From NCBI RefSeq assembly GCF_918797505.1, contig NC_092794.1, positions 62,791,167 through 62,855,166 of the forward strand: a DNA stretch of 64,000 bases, read 5' to 3'. Position 1 is the stretch's first letter; every line of letters starts with the position of its first letter. The DNA comes from Bemisia tabaci (lineage: Eukaryota; Arthropoda; Insecta; Hemiptera; Aleyrodidae). Positions 44,755 to 56,621 of this stretch are shown in pieces. Made by a program: the position numbers and the translations under genes. The notes under the pieces were generated by a model. The model searched no databases. It was not told where the DNA came from and was given only the letters and a program-made list of their open reading frames with translations.

Positions 44755-45490
44755 TGCTTACTTCTTATTTTCTTTCTTCTTCTCCTTCCCCTCATCCTTC
44801 TTCTCCTTCTTCTCCTTCTTCTTCTTCTTCTTCTTCTTCCTCTTTTCCTTCTTTCTTCTTTTCTTCTGGGACCAGTTGGTTCTATTGCTGCCAACCTAAA
44901 TAAACTTGCTTCAATCTCAATCTAAAATCTCTTTTTCCTCATCTCTTTTTCTTCTTTTTCTTTTTCTCCTTCTTCTGCTCTTTTTCCTGCTCCTTCTTCT
45001 ACTTTTCCATCCTCTTCTTTTCCTTCTTCTTCTCTTATTTCTTCGTTTCCTTTTCTTCTTTTCCCTCCTCTTCTTTTCCATCTTCTTCTTTTCCATCTTC
45101 TTCTTTTGCTTCTTCTTCTTTTGCTTCTTCCTCTTTTCCTTCTTCATCTTCTTCTTCCTCTTCTTTTTCTTCTCCTTCTTCTTCTTCTGTTTCCTCTTCC
45201 TTTTCTTCTTCTTTCTCTTCTTTTTCCTCTTCCTCTTCTTCCTCTTCCTCTTTTACTTACTTCTTCCTCTTCTTCTTCTTCTCCTTCTTCTTCCTCTTTC
45301 TTTTCTTCTTCCTCCTCTACTTCATCTCCTTCTTCCTTTTCTTCTCCTCCTGCCTCTTCTTGTTTTCCCTTTTTCTTCTTCTTTTCCTCCTTCTTTTCCT
45401 CGTCATCCTCATCTTTTCCCTTCTTCTTATTCTTATTCTTCCTCTTCTTCTTCTTCTTCTTCTTCTTATTCTTCTTCTACTTCGTCTTCC
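44755..45490. repeat. Long pyrimidine tract, (TTC)n-rich microsatellite
   Basis: For about 735 bp the plus strand is almost only T and C, dominated by TTC/CTT triplets with interruptions; a less pure patch lies at 44875-44930. The 195- and 149-codon plus-strand frames and the arginine/lysine-rich minus-strand frames are translations of this tract. Mirror-symmetric polypyrimidine DNA of this kind can adopt triplex (H-DNA) structures. Confidence 0.93.
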
Positions 45491-46433
45491 TAAAAAAAAT
45501 CTTGTTTACGATGCCTTTCCGAGCACGTCTTGAGCTGGCTTTTATCTATGCTTAATATAATAAACTTCGTTAGGGGAGAAAGCGAGGCATGTATAATGGT
45601 CGAGAGACTTGAACGAACGGATAGGAACGTAGAGACACCGCGGTAATCGCTGAGTTGCCTGTCACTTTTACGTGCTTACTCTTTACATAAGCGCATATGT
45701 GCTTCCTGATAACAGCAGAGCATTAAGAACACATCCGCATGGATAAAAGTCATCTGGTCATCTAACTTTAAGCACCAGTGACGTTCGAATGGGAGTATCA
45801 TAATCAAACTGAGCGGAGAGGATACGAAATCGCGGAACCAGCCTGACCTTTGACGTCAAGTATTAAGTTCGATGGTTCTATCGAATAGGATTGCATTAAC
45901 AATGAATTAAAATGTCTCATAATCCGTTCAACTCAATTAAATTGGACACAAATCGGCTTCAGATGACTTTTTGCGCCGTAAACTTAGCGGAGGGCACCTC
46001 TAATCGGATTTCATGGATCTGTTGCCTATTACGCACTTTTACCTTTCAACACATATATGTTTGTCGTTTAAACACTCTCTGGCGCTCTATGACCCTTTAC
46101 ATCCACAATTTTCCTCGGGGAGCCCTTGGGTGGAGGGGGGGGGGGATGATGTGCAACCCCCCCCCCCTCCTCCTCCACCTGTGACCGGGACATTTTCCCA
46201 AAAAGACTTAAATTTCTGTAATTTTCAAGCATTTTTTACCTTTGAACCCCCTCTCCCATCAAAATTTTTTGAACGATGACCCCCTCTGCTTTCATGAACA
46301 ATTTTTGGCTACGCCACTACTATTCATGAGATCCTAATGCGTTCCGACCAGTCAGAGAGCAGCTCCCTTTTTCTGCAGTGAAATAATTGAAATGGCAATA
46401 CTGAGCCTTTAAATGTAATTACAGGTTCGCTAT
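45491..46433. other. Unassigned sequence with G/C runs
   Basis: A poly-G run (46135-46144) and a poly-C run (46157-46168) are followed by TTTTTGGCTACGCCACTAC at 46302-46320, which looks like a mobile-element terminus. No partner end was found. Confidence 0.45.
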
Positions 46434-46562
46434 TGTATATTTGGACTATTTCTGTCAAATGGAACATTCAGACATGAGCCCTGAGACCCGCATAGGAATA
46501 TATGCACCAGGGCTAACGTCATAATGAAGATAGTTCCTTTTGGCAGAAATACGTCAAATTTT
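46434..46562. mobile_element. MITE, ACGGAACTATGTGCAT family (diverged copy)
   Basis: TTTGGACTATTTCTGTCAAA and TTTGGCAGAAATACGTCAAA ends, with GAGCCCTGAGACCCGCATAG and CACCAGGGCTAACGTCATAA inside, correspond to the 40416 copy. Confidence 0.78.
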
Positions 46563-47305
46563 CCTATTGAATTAGTACTTCTATGGGTTCCATTAACTTG
46601 TAAAATATTTCCTAAAAGCGGACGTGCAGTTTGAAAAGTCCGCCAGAGGCTACGGAACAAGCTGGTCGGCTGTGACAGGGTCGTTTAGAATTGTGGTGCT
46701 ATTTGCTCGGCGAATACCTCTCCGAAGCGTCCCGACGCCACCGTTACAGCTCATCCGGCGCCGCGCCGCCTCGCGCTGTACCTATTTTAACCTTGATGCC
46801 CTTCGATGCCGCAGAACCGATACAAATTCGATTGTGGCTCTCTGCTGACTCACCGAAGATTCGATCGCTGCCAAACCATCCGCAAAATCTCGTCGCTCAT
46901 TTTGGTCTCCGAAACGCCTGATGCTTTGCGAGAGAAATCGGACGAAATTACAGATGATTTCGAATACAGTGAGCACTGAAATTGGTGATATTACCTGGTA
47001 ATTTGAAAACGGAGATTCCCCCACTTGACACTGTAGAAAGCATGGACCTCCCATATAGAAAAAACGGACCATTGAGTTGGTTCTTCAGCACTTTGGAGAA
47101 CGATTAGGCAAAGGATCGATCAATTGAATTTCTGAATTTCAGGGTATTGCAGGACACTGTAGGGCATTGCAGGGCAAACAGTTTTAAAAGTACGACTCGA
47201 AAGAATATTGCAAATGGAGAGGCCATGCGCTCTGCGATTCTCACTAGGGTCGTACTTTTGGAATGATTTCGGAGTTTTTCTCGGTCAAATTTTGTGCACG
47301 AATAC
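46563..47305. other. Unassigned intergenic sequence
   Basis: A short irregular repeat of CAGGGTATTGCAGGACACTG / TAGGGCATTGCAGGGC lies at 47140-47178. Overlapping frames at 46624-46921 lack known domains. Confidence 0.4.
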
Positions 47306-47597
47306 CTGCCAGCCTGGTCGTTGAAATTTTGTTTTTGTCGGGTAGACATAAATAACATAGGTTAAAGGGTGGAGCATGATTGGTCAGCTATGTCTTATCG
47401 CTGCTTTGTCGTGCCTATGTCGGATGGAACTCACGACAAGCTAAAAGCACCTCTTAAGTTTCCGATAGTATGTCGTCCATTCCACCTGACAAAGGCACGA
47501 TAAAGCAGCGATAAGGCACAGCCGACCAATCACGCTCCACTTTTTAACCTATGTCATCTATGTCTACCCGACAAACACAACATTTCTACAAGCTGTA
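47306..47597. mobile_element. Palindromic MITE, CTGCAGCCTGATTGTTG family (copy 2)
   Basis: TTGTCGGGTAGACAT and ATGTCTACCCGACAA arms, GGAGCATGATTGGTCAGCTA and CCGACCAATCACGCTCCACT arms, and a centre with ACGACAAGCTAAAAGCACCT match the 19026 copy. The termini are diverged. Confidence 0.85.
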
Positions 47598-48854
47598 GAA
47601 TCAGTGCCACTGACTATATTGAGATAAATCCGGTTTAAAGGACCAACAAACCGCAAGTGCAAAATAATTGTTCAAACCAGCAAAGCACGTTATTTTTTCG
47701 CAAACTCCAATTTAAAACAAAGCCCAGCTCATCTATCTATCTTTGTATGCATATAGTTCGTGATGTAATCTAAAAGTTCTAAAAAAATCAGGTTAATTTA
47801 TTTTTCTCATCCCTTCTAGTCTTTAACCAGCCTTCTAGTATCTACCTTTAGTGTTTTATCGCTAATCTTTAGCTTGATTGGTAATTTCGATGAATTATCT
47901 CAAAACTCGTTGACTCGACTATGACTCGGTGAATGTGCATAACCAACTGAAATCCGGTCATTGTGAACTCAAGGAACCTGCAACGATCGCACTGGGGCCG
48001 GGGCTCTATTCCTAAACTGCTCACGGTAACGCTATCGAGCTATTAAAAGAAAGAAAGCTTACGACGCGACGTAATTTGTTACTTCTCAGGATCAACAAAA
48101 CACATTTTCGTGTGAAAACAAAGTAAATAGTCGCTGCAAAACTGCTGAGCACAGCCTGCCATAAGTAATTGCAACGTAAAGAATCGTTAAAGAAAGTTGA
48201 AGTTTGTCATTCTGCAGTGCGCAGCAATTAGAACTGTATAGTCACTGGTTTAAAATGTGGAGAGATTCGACTGCGAGCTGCATAGAAAGGCCGGAGTAGA
48301 TGCAGTATTTTTGCAACATTTTTGTCCAACGATTATATTGTGATCACGAAATAAAGAACAGAGAATCCCGACTGAATTTTTTATCGGGCGTGTCTCCAGA
48401 AACAGTATTCGCGGAATCGGTAATATAACGTAAGTGCAACTTTTAACTCTTTAATCAGTTCCTAAATGGGGGGAAACTATTTTCTTGAACATTCTTTCCA
48501 GGAGTTATTTACCTTAACGCACACGCAACAATATCCGACTTACTCTTACGTGCAACGCAGACAGTTCCGTAACGACGCACAACAGAGCCAGTTCGGTAAC
48601 GACGAGGCTTTGGACGAGATGGGAGGGCACGGAGATGAGAGGAAGAGGTGCGCATGAAATAAATTAAACGTTAAGTCAAGACGAAAACTAGCAACGACGG
48701 TGCGGATTTCTTCTTGCGTAAGTTCGGAAGACATGGTCGCTAGTGCCCTCAGATGAGACCCTCGTGTTGCTCCATAGAGGTGTAGCCATAGGGGGTCCAC
48801 GAATCTGAAACGAAACTGAAATCGAGGAAGTGTTGTCTATGCTTTAAAAAAAAA
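47598..48854. other. Unassigned intergenic sequence
   Basis: Nothing recognised; frames at 48466-48800 are short and featureless. Confidence 0.4.
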
Positions 48855-49086
48855 ACTGAAAAGTCGCTTGCATCTAGAGCTTAGACTCTTATAAAAATCG
48901 ATGACAAGGAAAAAATACTCTTGATTCAATCGAATTTTTGCTTGAGTTAAAAGGAAATCCGGATAAATTAAATCGGGAAAAATTCGGGTTCTCGATTCAT
49001 GTAAAAATCCGATCAATTCAAGAGTATTTTTCTTGTCAAATTTTGATGAGTCTGGACTCTAGATCTAAGTGACTTTTTTCCCGGTG
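48855..49086. mobile_element. Palindromic MITE, CACTGGAAAAAAA family (diverged copy)
   Basis: AATACTCTTGATTCAATCGA and GATCAATTCAAGAGTATTTT are the inverted inner arms. CTTAGACTCTTATAAAAATC and GAGTCTGGACTCTAGATCTA are the outer ones. The termini are eroded (ACTGAAAAGTC; GACTTTTTTCCCGGTG). Confidence 0.82.
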
Positions 49087-49225
49087 AGAACAAAAGAGGA
49101 AAACGGGTAAAAAGTAAAAACTCATTTAAGAAAAGAAAATCGTCAAAAAATATTTTTTCAAATTTTAAGCGCAAATATTCCTTTGTGAAGTAGTAGAGAA
49201 ATGATTTTTAACTTAAGGAACTACT

Positions 49226-49370
49226 CAGTGGCGTGGCGTGTTTTGCAATATATCGATTGATCTGCTATCTAAACCTATGGAAAAAGATCAATAAACAGGG
49301 TACTCGCAACGAACACCTTAATAATCGATTCTTTACCACAGCTTCAAATGGGATCATATCGATAACGGAT
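49226..49370. mobile_element. hAT-type MITE, CAGTGGCGTGGCGTG family (copy C, one end eroded)
   Basis: CAGTGGCGTGGCGTGTTTTG, ATATATCGATTGATCTGC, AACGAACACCTTAATAATCG and CTTCAAATGGGATCATATCG follow the family order in inverted orientation. The distal terminus is not preserved. Confidence 0.82.
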
Positions 49371-51326
49371 CATTCTCGCCTCGAACTAATTGCACTCTAC
49401 CTTGGTCGCAAGGACTGAATGCCGGTTCAGACAACAGAAGTTTTCAATTTTAGGAGCCACATTTCGGTTAGCTCTCAGCTGTACTAAAGTTTGGTCTTTG
49501 AGACCGAAATTTCGGTTGTCTGCATCAAAAAACTTTGGTGCTCCATATTAACGAACTTCCTTACCGTTCATCTCTATTGGGAAAGTTATGGAAACGCTAT
49601 TCGAAACGAAGACAATTGGAGAAATGCATAAACTAGAACTAGAGTACATTAGTTCCTTAAGTTAAATATCATGTCAGCAGAGTAAGGAACAAAGGTACAT
49701 GCAAGCATCCTGTATAAAGGAGAAAGCAACAACAAGAGGATCTTTACATATTGAATGCACTATTCTGCCCTAGTATGAGAGACAACCGTAAGTGCTTCTT
49801 CACATGAGCTACGCCTCATAGTGAAATACACTTACTGATGACTCCCGTAGCGAAACAGTATGGTGGTATAATTTATCCTGAGAGAAATAAGTGATAACAA
49901 TGACGTAATGAGATGTCAATGTTCGAGCCGCATAAATTGAATACCAACTGCTTCAATTAAGATCGAGTGGAGATGTGAAGGGGTTGTTGCAAAATGTGGC
50001 AAAAAAGGAATCGTCCAATAAATCATTAACGTCTAGAATATTTCGATGTATTGAAGTGAAAGAGAAACTGGGATTATGGGATGCAGCATTATCAGTAAAT
50101 TGATGATTTGTGTAATTGTTAACATAGAATGTTTCAAGATTTCTTTGCTACAACTATGATCATGTCTATACCTAATGTCATTAGTTTAAAAATAAATCTG
50201 CAAATTTTACCATGCGGTGCAGCTTCGTAATTCGCATTCAAAAAGGAGAGAGGAAATTAAAATCTTCAAGATTATTCGTTTTGTGAGCAATTAAAATTAT
50301 TGTATTTTTTTTTTTTAATGATCAAACACGGTTGATGAAATAGTCTCAAATGAAATATTAAACAAAAAAATCTCTATTTTTAACTGACATTTTATAACTG
50401 CAAAAAAAAAATCAAAAAATGTTTACAAACCACCAAAATTTTTTCTTCTTCTTTTTTTATTTTTCTTTCTTTCCAAAGCGACTTACCAAAATATCCTCTA
50501 AGTTAAAAAAAAATTTCATGGAATAATTCAAGCATGATGACATTTTCCGAGGAATGTTTTAAAATGAATATTTTATATTGCCTTCGTAAATTTAAAGAAT
50601 AACGCCAAAATGTCGTAAAAAATTAAATTTTTCATTTTATTAAAGATATAAAATGTATATAAAACTTATTTATTAAAGGTAATTGATACACCCATCTTTC
50701 ATATACTTTGTGAAGACATTAATAGCCTAAGTTGCTGAATGCCTTTAAATAAATAAATTAACTAACTAACTAACTAACTTTTAAATTTAAAAAATATACT
50801 TTTAATTCTTTTATGAATAAAATGAGCATGGAATTTCCCGAGTAATCTTTCAAGCCTCTTTTGTAATTTTTTGTAAAAAAAGAGAAAATATCATTGAGAA
50901 CCAAATGTTCCATTTTCCACTGAAGACACACCAAAACTACGTTAAAGAAGATCAGCCCAAGACTCAGTACGTCGTAAAAGCGCCCACTTTTTACATTATA
51001 TGAGTAGAGAAACCGGCAACCTTGCTGGAAGAGCAAGTTTTTTCGATCGGTGACCGGATAGTAGACGGATGGGGGGGGGGGGGGGGGGACGACGACCGCG
51101 GATGGGCTATGGGCATCGCATCACTACCGCATACTATAACCGGTGTTATAATAATTAGGTAACGTTGATCTGCACGGACTCCCGGCTCGGCGCGGCGCTA
51201 CAACACTCCCATCAGCTCACAATCAGCCACGTGACTCGCAATTTAAAACAAATATTGTGGGAGAGCCACGCATGGGCGCCACAACGCCATGCGCCGCGCC
51301 GTGTCTCCTCCGATCCTTTCCGATTC
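49371..51326. other. Unassigned AT-rich sequence with small repeats
   Basis: There is a (TAAC)5 microsatellite at about 50757-50778 and a poly-G run at about 51071-51089. No gene is recognised. Confidence 0.45.
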
Positions 51327-51610
51327 CAGCGGGCTGATCATTGAAATTGATAGACAAAGCTATAGAAAAAGAAGACATAGGAAGTATGGAGCAATCCTAT
51401 TGTTTGAAACGGGTCGTTGTCATAGACTAAGGGGGAAAATGATGGATTAACTACAGGGTCTCTCGTGGGTTGCCGTTAGTTAGTAGTTAGTATGTAACCT
51501 ACCTCCTTTGTCCATTGCGACCTCCCGCCTCCACCAATAGAATATCCTCATATCCCTTTTGTCTTCTTTGTCTATCGCTTTGTCTATCAATTTCAATAAT
51601 CGGTCCGCAG
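51327..51610. mobile_element. MITE, CTGCGGGCTGATTATTG family (copy 4)
   Basis: CAGCGGGCTGATCATTGAAA and CAATTTCAATAATCGGTCCG (then CAG) form the ends, with AATTGATAGACAAAGCTATA and TATCGCTTTGTCTATCAATT inside them. The arms are about 60 bp. Confidence 0.9.
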
Positions 51611-52617
51611 TTCTAACAGCCATTACTTTCATACTCTTGCAGCATTGTCTCTTATGAGGTTTTCAAATATCACTACTGAAATCTGAACAGTGAAAATGGT
51701 GGAGACACTGAGTGCTCCTTCATTCAGTCGTTTATGCAATTGCACCGACGTTAAAAATAAGCATATCAAGCATTATGATCCAGCAGCACAAAGCCGCGAG
51801 ACAACGTTACTAAGATAGTGCGTCGTTTTCTAGACGAGAAAGCGTATGAAACTTCATCCGCATGATGTAAAATCGACTCAAACAATTAATTTTCCTGATA
51901 GAATGTGACTGTGCGATTTCGCTCAAAATGTTCCCAATTTTTTCATGTAGTCAAAGGGTAAATCGTTGAAACGCCCATCCGTTTCCTTATGAATACGATT
52001 TGCGAGTTGAAATCTTGCAACGTTGAATCATAGCTACGTTATTGCGTCTAAGAAACGACAAGTTGATACGTTGGAGTAGAGAGCTCGAGTATATTATTTT
52101 CCTTTTAACACTGTAACAATTTCAGAGAGAGACATCGTACAATATCGGATGAAAAAAATTAATTTTTTGTTTGTTCGGATCCAATACAATTTTGACTAAT
52201 AGTGGAATTTTGTTTGTGTAACTGTTGCAGGTGAGGCACGCTAACTGGTTAAAATTGAATCCATCTCGGTTTTGACTTACTAACTACCCTTGCCATGGTG
52301 TAAGTTATAACCTTTTGAACAGTCACTTCACGTACTCAGTCATGCTATTGATTTTCCAAGATAGTGCATGAATTCTTGTTTCACGGCCGACCTTATCTGA
52401 GAAAATGTATAAAGCCATACACATAAATTAATCCGTGTGGCGAAAAGGAGTCATCTCTACTCTTAACTTTGAAATATTTAGGTAAAATAAAATTTTTGAA
52501 ATTGGGGGGCCAGGAACTTTCTAGGTCAGTTCATATAAAAAACCTATCCTTTTAAGATGATTCTCCAGCATTTAATAGTGCTCCAAAGTGCTGAAGAATT
52601 GCCTGAACCTACAACTG
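51611..52617. other. Unassigned intergenic sequence
   Basis: Nothing recognised. Confidence 0.4.
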
Positions 52618-52865
52618 AGGGGTTTGCAGAACAAGGCGCATAAGCGCAGTTTTTGCTATTTCGAGGTATACATTGTTTAAAGTTTCAAAATTACAAGGAG
52701 TCTTACGGCGAAAGGAAGTTTAAAATCACTTTTTGATGATTTAAAGTTAGATTGCACTTGTGAGTTTCCCTCAGAATGAACTTTCAAACTAGTTTTAGTT
52801 GAGTTCATGAATATCTCAATTTTTTTAAACAGCTGCACTTATGCGCCTTGTCCTCCAAGCCCCTC
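52618..52865. mobile_element. Palindromic MITE, CAAGGCGCATAAG family
   Basis: AGGGGTTTGCAGAACAAGGC (then GCATAAGCGCAG) and the complement of AGGGGCTTGGAGGACAAGGC (then GCATAAGTGCAG) form terminal arms of about 34 bp. The interior is AT-rich. Only one copy is seen in this window and no target duplication is clear. Confidence 0.75.
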
Positions 52866-53400
52866 CACCACGAGGGTGCTTATTACTGCTTAACTTAGGA
52901 TTTTTTATTGTGAAATCTTCAGTGAAACATGTCAGACACTTTTTTCAATTACAAAATCGTCAAATCAGCAATTTCATTTTTCCGTGTTGGACTTTTCAAG
53001 ACGACGGCGGTAATGATGCGACACCGCGTGGACCGCGGTGCAAGTGAACCTCGGCGTCGTATCGCGACGCGACGCGACGCCACGCCGCGCGCGGTCCTAC
53101 GATCGGCTCCATTCATCACTCTCAAGGACACTTGGATCACCGCGCGAAGAGCCGAGGAGTAGAGAATCTCAACACCCATTCATGATCTTGCGGCTGCGGC
53201 CAATAAAAATGGGACGCGCCTCCCAGCAGGTTGTAAGACGAGGAAGGAGGAATTGAATCATGGAAGCTAATCAGTTATGTCATTCCCTCCGTTGCCGCAT
53301 CCCGCGTTGTCGCGCGTCGCCGTCGTGAGAAAACTCTGTCGGAAAATCTGGGAGGATCAAAGACAGGAGTCGGAGGCACCGTGAATACTGCCGTGATAGC
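52866..53400. other. Unassigned sequence with a CGACG-rich block
   Basis: Short GCGACGCGACGCGACG runs occur at 53065-53085. Similar runs are near 57700 and 60665. No gene is recognised. Confidence 0.4.
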
Positions 53401-53408
53401 GAGGGAAG

Positions 53409-53923
53409 GGAGGGTATGGATTCGATCGACATGAATCGATCGACACCGATTCGATCGACAAATTGTTGAAAAACCGGTGTCGATTCTATCGACATGAAAC
53501 GATCGAAAAATTAAAACGTGATTCGATCGACACCGATTCGATCGACACCGATTCGATCGACACCGATTCGATCGACAGTTAATTTAAAAGCACCCGTGTC
53601 GATTCGATCGACATGAATGGATCGAAAAATGGAAACGTGAATCGATCGACACCGATTCGATCGACAAAATTCGATCGACTCACGGGTTTGTCGATCGACT
53701 CACCGATTTGTCGATCGACTCACGGATTTGTCGATTGATTCACGGTTGTCGATCGATTCACGTCGATCGATTCACGTTTTAATTTTTCGATCGATTCATG
53801 TCGATCGAATCGACACCGGTTTTTTTAACAATTTGTCGATTGAATCGGCGTCGATCGATTCATGTCAATCGATTCACGTTTTCATTTTTCGATCGATTCA
53901 TGTCGATCGAATCCATACCCTCC
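53409..53923. mobile_element. Foldback element built of GATTCGATCGACA repeats, with 8-bp duplication
   Basis: The element begins GGAGGGTATGGATTCGATCG and ends with the complement CGATCGAATCCATACCCTCC. Perfect 8-bp duplications GAGGGAAG lie at 53401-53408 and 53924-53931. The interior is an array of GATTCGATCGACACC (15 bp) units in the left half. The right half is the inverted arrangement (TCGATCGATTCACG, TTTGTCGATCGACTCAC). Both arms also contain ACAAATTGTT and CGAAAAATTAAAACGTG blocks in mirrored positions. The 8-bp duplication points to hAT-like transposition, but the termini are unlike the other hAT elements here. Confidence 0.9.
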
Positions 53924-54120
53924 GAGGGAAGCAGTAAGTTCCAAAATGAAGTTTAGCGAAAACGGGCTCAGAAGCTTCTGACCGGAAAATTTTATTGAAA
54001 GAAGCCTCCGTCGTCAAACTGCCACTGAGCATCCGAAGGACTCTTAGAAATCGTCTGGATGATTAAAAATCGACTTTTTTTCATCGAAATCAATCGAATT
54101 TTACTTCAATTACATAAAAA

Positions 54121-55354
54121 CAAGGCCGGATTAACCTACTTGCCGCCCATGGGCCGCCTGTATTTTGCCGCCCCTTCTCATTTGTTTGGAAACATCAATA
54201 AAAACCATTAAGTGAACGCCAATATTCAACAGTTTCACTTTATTTTTCGAATCTAAAACTGCGCCACGCGCCACGTAATTTATGAACGCTCCCTTCCTTC
54301 CATTCAATACCTTCTTCCCTCTCCATTCTCCAAATCTCTACAACTTAATTTTATTATTAGTTTAAACGATAATGTTGAAATCACTAGCATGGCCGGATTT
54401 ACTTATACTTGCCGCCCATGGGCCGCCTAAATTTTTCCGCCCCCTTCTCATTTGTTTTGAAACATCAGTAAAAACCATTAAGTGAACGTGCCGGAGGGAG
54501 AGGGGTGCGTAAGACTCGTTTACTCGTGTTGGACACATTTTTTCCGAAAGCCCTGTCAACAGTACTGGCAAAAATTTACGGAACTTGGCGCAAAAGTTAA
54601 GTTCCGTGAACATATCTCTGTGTGGACAAGGCTTTCCATTTGGACTGCATTTTGCAATTTGGACCTATAAATTCCGGTCCGGTTTAAAAACAACGTATGT
54701 GCCATTAGTATTTCTCTATGCACATAAGTGTTTTTTCACATGAGCCAGACTTTATAGGTCCAAATTGCAAAATGCAGTCCATTTATAAGAAATGAACGAG
54801 AAAATTATGAAAGAACAAACATGAATGTGGTTTAGTAATTTTAACTTCCACCGCCGCGCCGCGCTGATCGCACTATGTTTGACGCAATGCGTGAAGTATT
54901 CCTCCAGTCTTGTAGGCGCTATGCGTTGCGTTACACGTCGACCGCTGTCAACCGCACTGTGTTTGACGCTATGCGTGAAGTATTCATGCAGTCTCGTAGG
55001 CGCTGATATGTGCTACATGCCGACCGCCGCGCCGCACCGAGGGCTTCTCCTTTTCATCTCAAGTCTTCGTCCTCTTTGATCCCTCCAGGCCAAATTGCGA
55101 GTTTGATTTCTCTCATAACTCGACTAATTAAAGTTGCTGTTTCTAGTAAACCCGCAAAACGACAAAATTAGAAATTACTACACTCTCAGGAAACGAAAGA
55201 TTTTGTCGTCTTTTCTCGTTTGTAATTTTGTTTATTCTCTAAAAATTCTTTAAAAACACAAACACAATTTTGTTTATGCATACATTTAAAAAAAATTGCA
55301 AAATTTGCCGCTATGGACCGCGGCCCATGTGGCCACCCCCTTAATCCGGCCCTG
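54121..55354 (-). mobile_element. Non-autonomous hAT-type transposon (copy 2, rearranged)
   Basis: The ends CAAGGCCGGATTAA and TTAATCCGGCCCTG are flanked by perfect 8-bp duplications CATAAAAA at 54113-54120 and 55355-55362. It is oriented opposite to copy 1. A second terminus-like start (GGCCGGATTTACTTATACTT at 54391) shows an internal partial duplication of the left end. About two diverged internal repeat units remain (54860-55020). A different MITE is inserted at 54641-54781. Confidence 0.93.
54641..54781. mobile_element. MITE, TTTTGCAATTNGGA family, nested in hAT copy 2
   Basis: TGGACTGCATTTTGCAATTT and AAATTGCAAAATGCAGTCCA are complementary ends. The loop has CATTAGTATTTCTCTATGC. hAT copy 1 and copy 3 lack it at the matching place, so it arrived after that hAT copy formed. 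ATTT on both sides may be a short duplication. Confidence 0.9.
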
Positions 55355-55362
55355 CATAAAAA

Positions 55363-56612
55363 GGGTATTTCTCATTTACATGCTAGGTTATTGTTAGGCA
55401 AGACAGCCGTAAGTGCTATCTCCTGCATGCTTTCGTGGTTGCGTTTTGGACACACAACAAACACATTTTCAGGTTAGAAATTGGCAGAAGAGAGCGGCAC
55501 TTTACTTGAAAGCACTGTTTTCATTGACTCTCTGAAGGAATATTGTCACTTACTGTAGTCTTGTAGTACTACGTCATTTTTTGAGGGTTTATATGGCTTT
55601 CTCCTTTGCCTCGTTTTCATGAAAATAAGATGAATTTTGCTGTTTTAATATTTCAGTGATTTCATCGAAAAGAGATTAGACGAATTTTGAAGAAAACTCG
55701 ATTTCAAAAATTTGACCCTTACTGCTCTCTTCGCTATTACGGCAGTAGAGTAGACCTTGGGAAAAATCCTGCACCTCTGGTAGCAGTTTATCTTGTTATT
55801 CTTCCACTTCCACCTCCCTGTTTCTTTTTCTTTTAATTTTTTCTTCTCCTTCTTGTTCATCCTTTTCTACTCCTCGTTCCTCTTATCCTTACTCTTGTTC
55901 TTTTTCTCCCTCCTTTTTCCTCCTTTTTATTTTCCGTTTCTTACTTCCTTTGCTCTTAGTTTTACCTATTCCTATAACTCATTACCATCTTATATGTGTT
56001 ATATGAGTCTTAAGACCCAAGTCTATGAAGCTTGGGTCAAGACGGCGTTGACTGTAAGTCTACTGTTGCTCTAAGCAAATGCAAGATTTCAATCATGTAA
56101 CGTGAAATCTGATCTATTTAAAGGACAGTTGAGTCTTCGAAATGTCACCATAGGGCGTGCACTCATTGTTACTTGTGCCTACACCAAATACAGTACGCCT
56201 TTGCCAAATCAGCACACAACTCAACTTTTTCCCAACATGTTTCCAATAGAGAGGTCAGCCTTAGAACACATGCTCTCAGAATTTCGGACGAATTCGTACG
56301 TTTCGGGTTGAGGGGCCCTGGAAAAAAATGACTGGCTCACAGTGGATCGAGTCAATGACAGGTCGGACATGATTTAAAAACTCTAAAAGCGTATGACTAC
56401 ATCAATATGTAATGTTGTTGTTTTAAATGTGGTTAAATTGGTTTTCCCGTCAAATTTTCTACACGGAACACCTCTTTTTTGGAATTTGACGAAATAGACA
56501 TCGAAGTTTGCAGTTTTAAGCCAAAAAAGCATGTTCAAACTCTTCTGTTGACTCGCTCCATTGTGCGGCGCGGCGTTTGAATTGAAATTACCTTGATCAA
56601 TGTAGTTTTTTT
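55363..56612. other. Unassigned sequence, partly pyrimidine-rich
   Basis: 55800-55960 is T/C-rich, which accounts for the hydrophobic 93-codon frame there. No gene is recognised. Confidence 0.4.
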
Positions 56613-56621
56613 CATAGAGTA

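Noticed and set aside
44906..45493. 195-codon Leu/Phe/Ser-rich frame as a membrane protein
   Set aside because: It is the translation of a TTC/CTT pyrimidine tract; hydrophobicity follows from T-rich codons.
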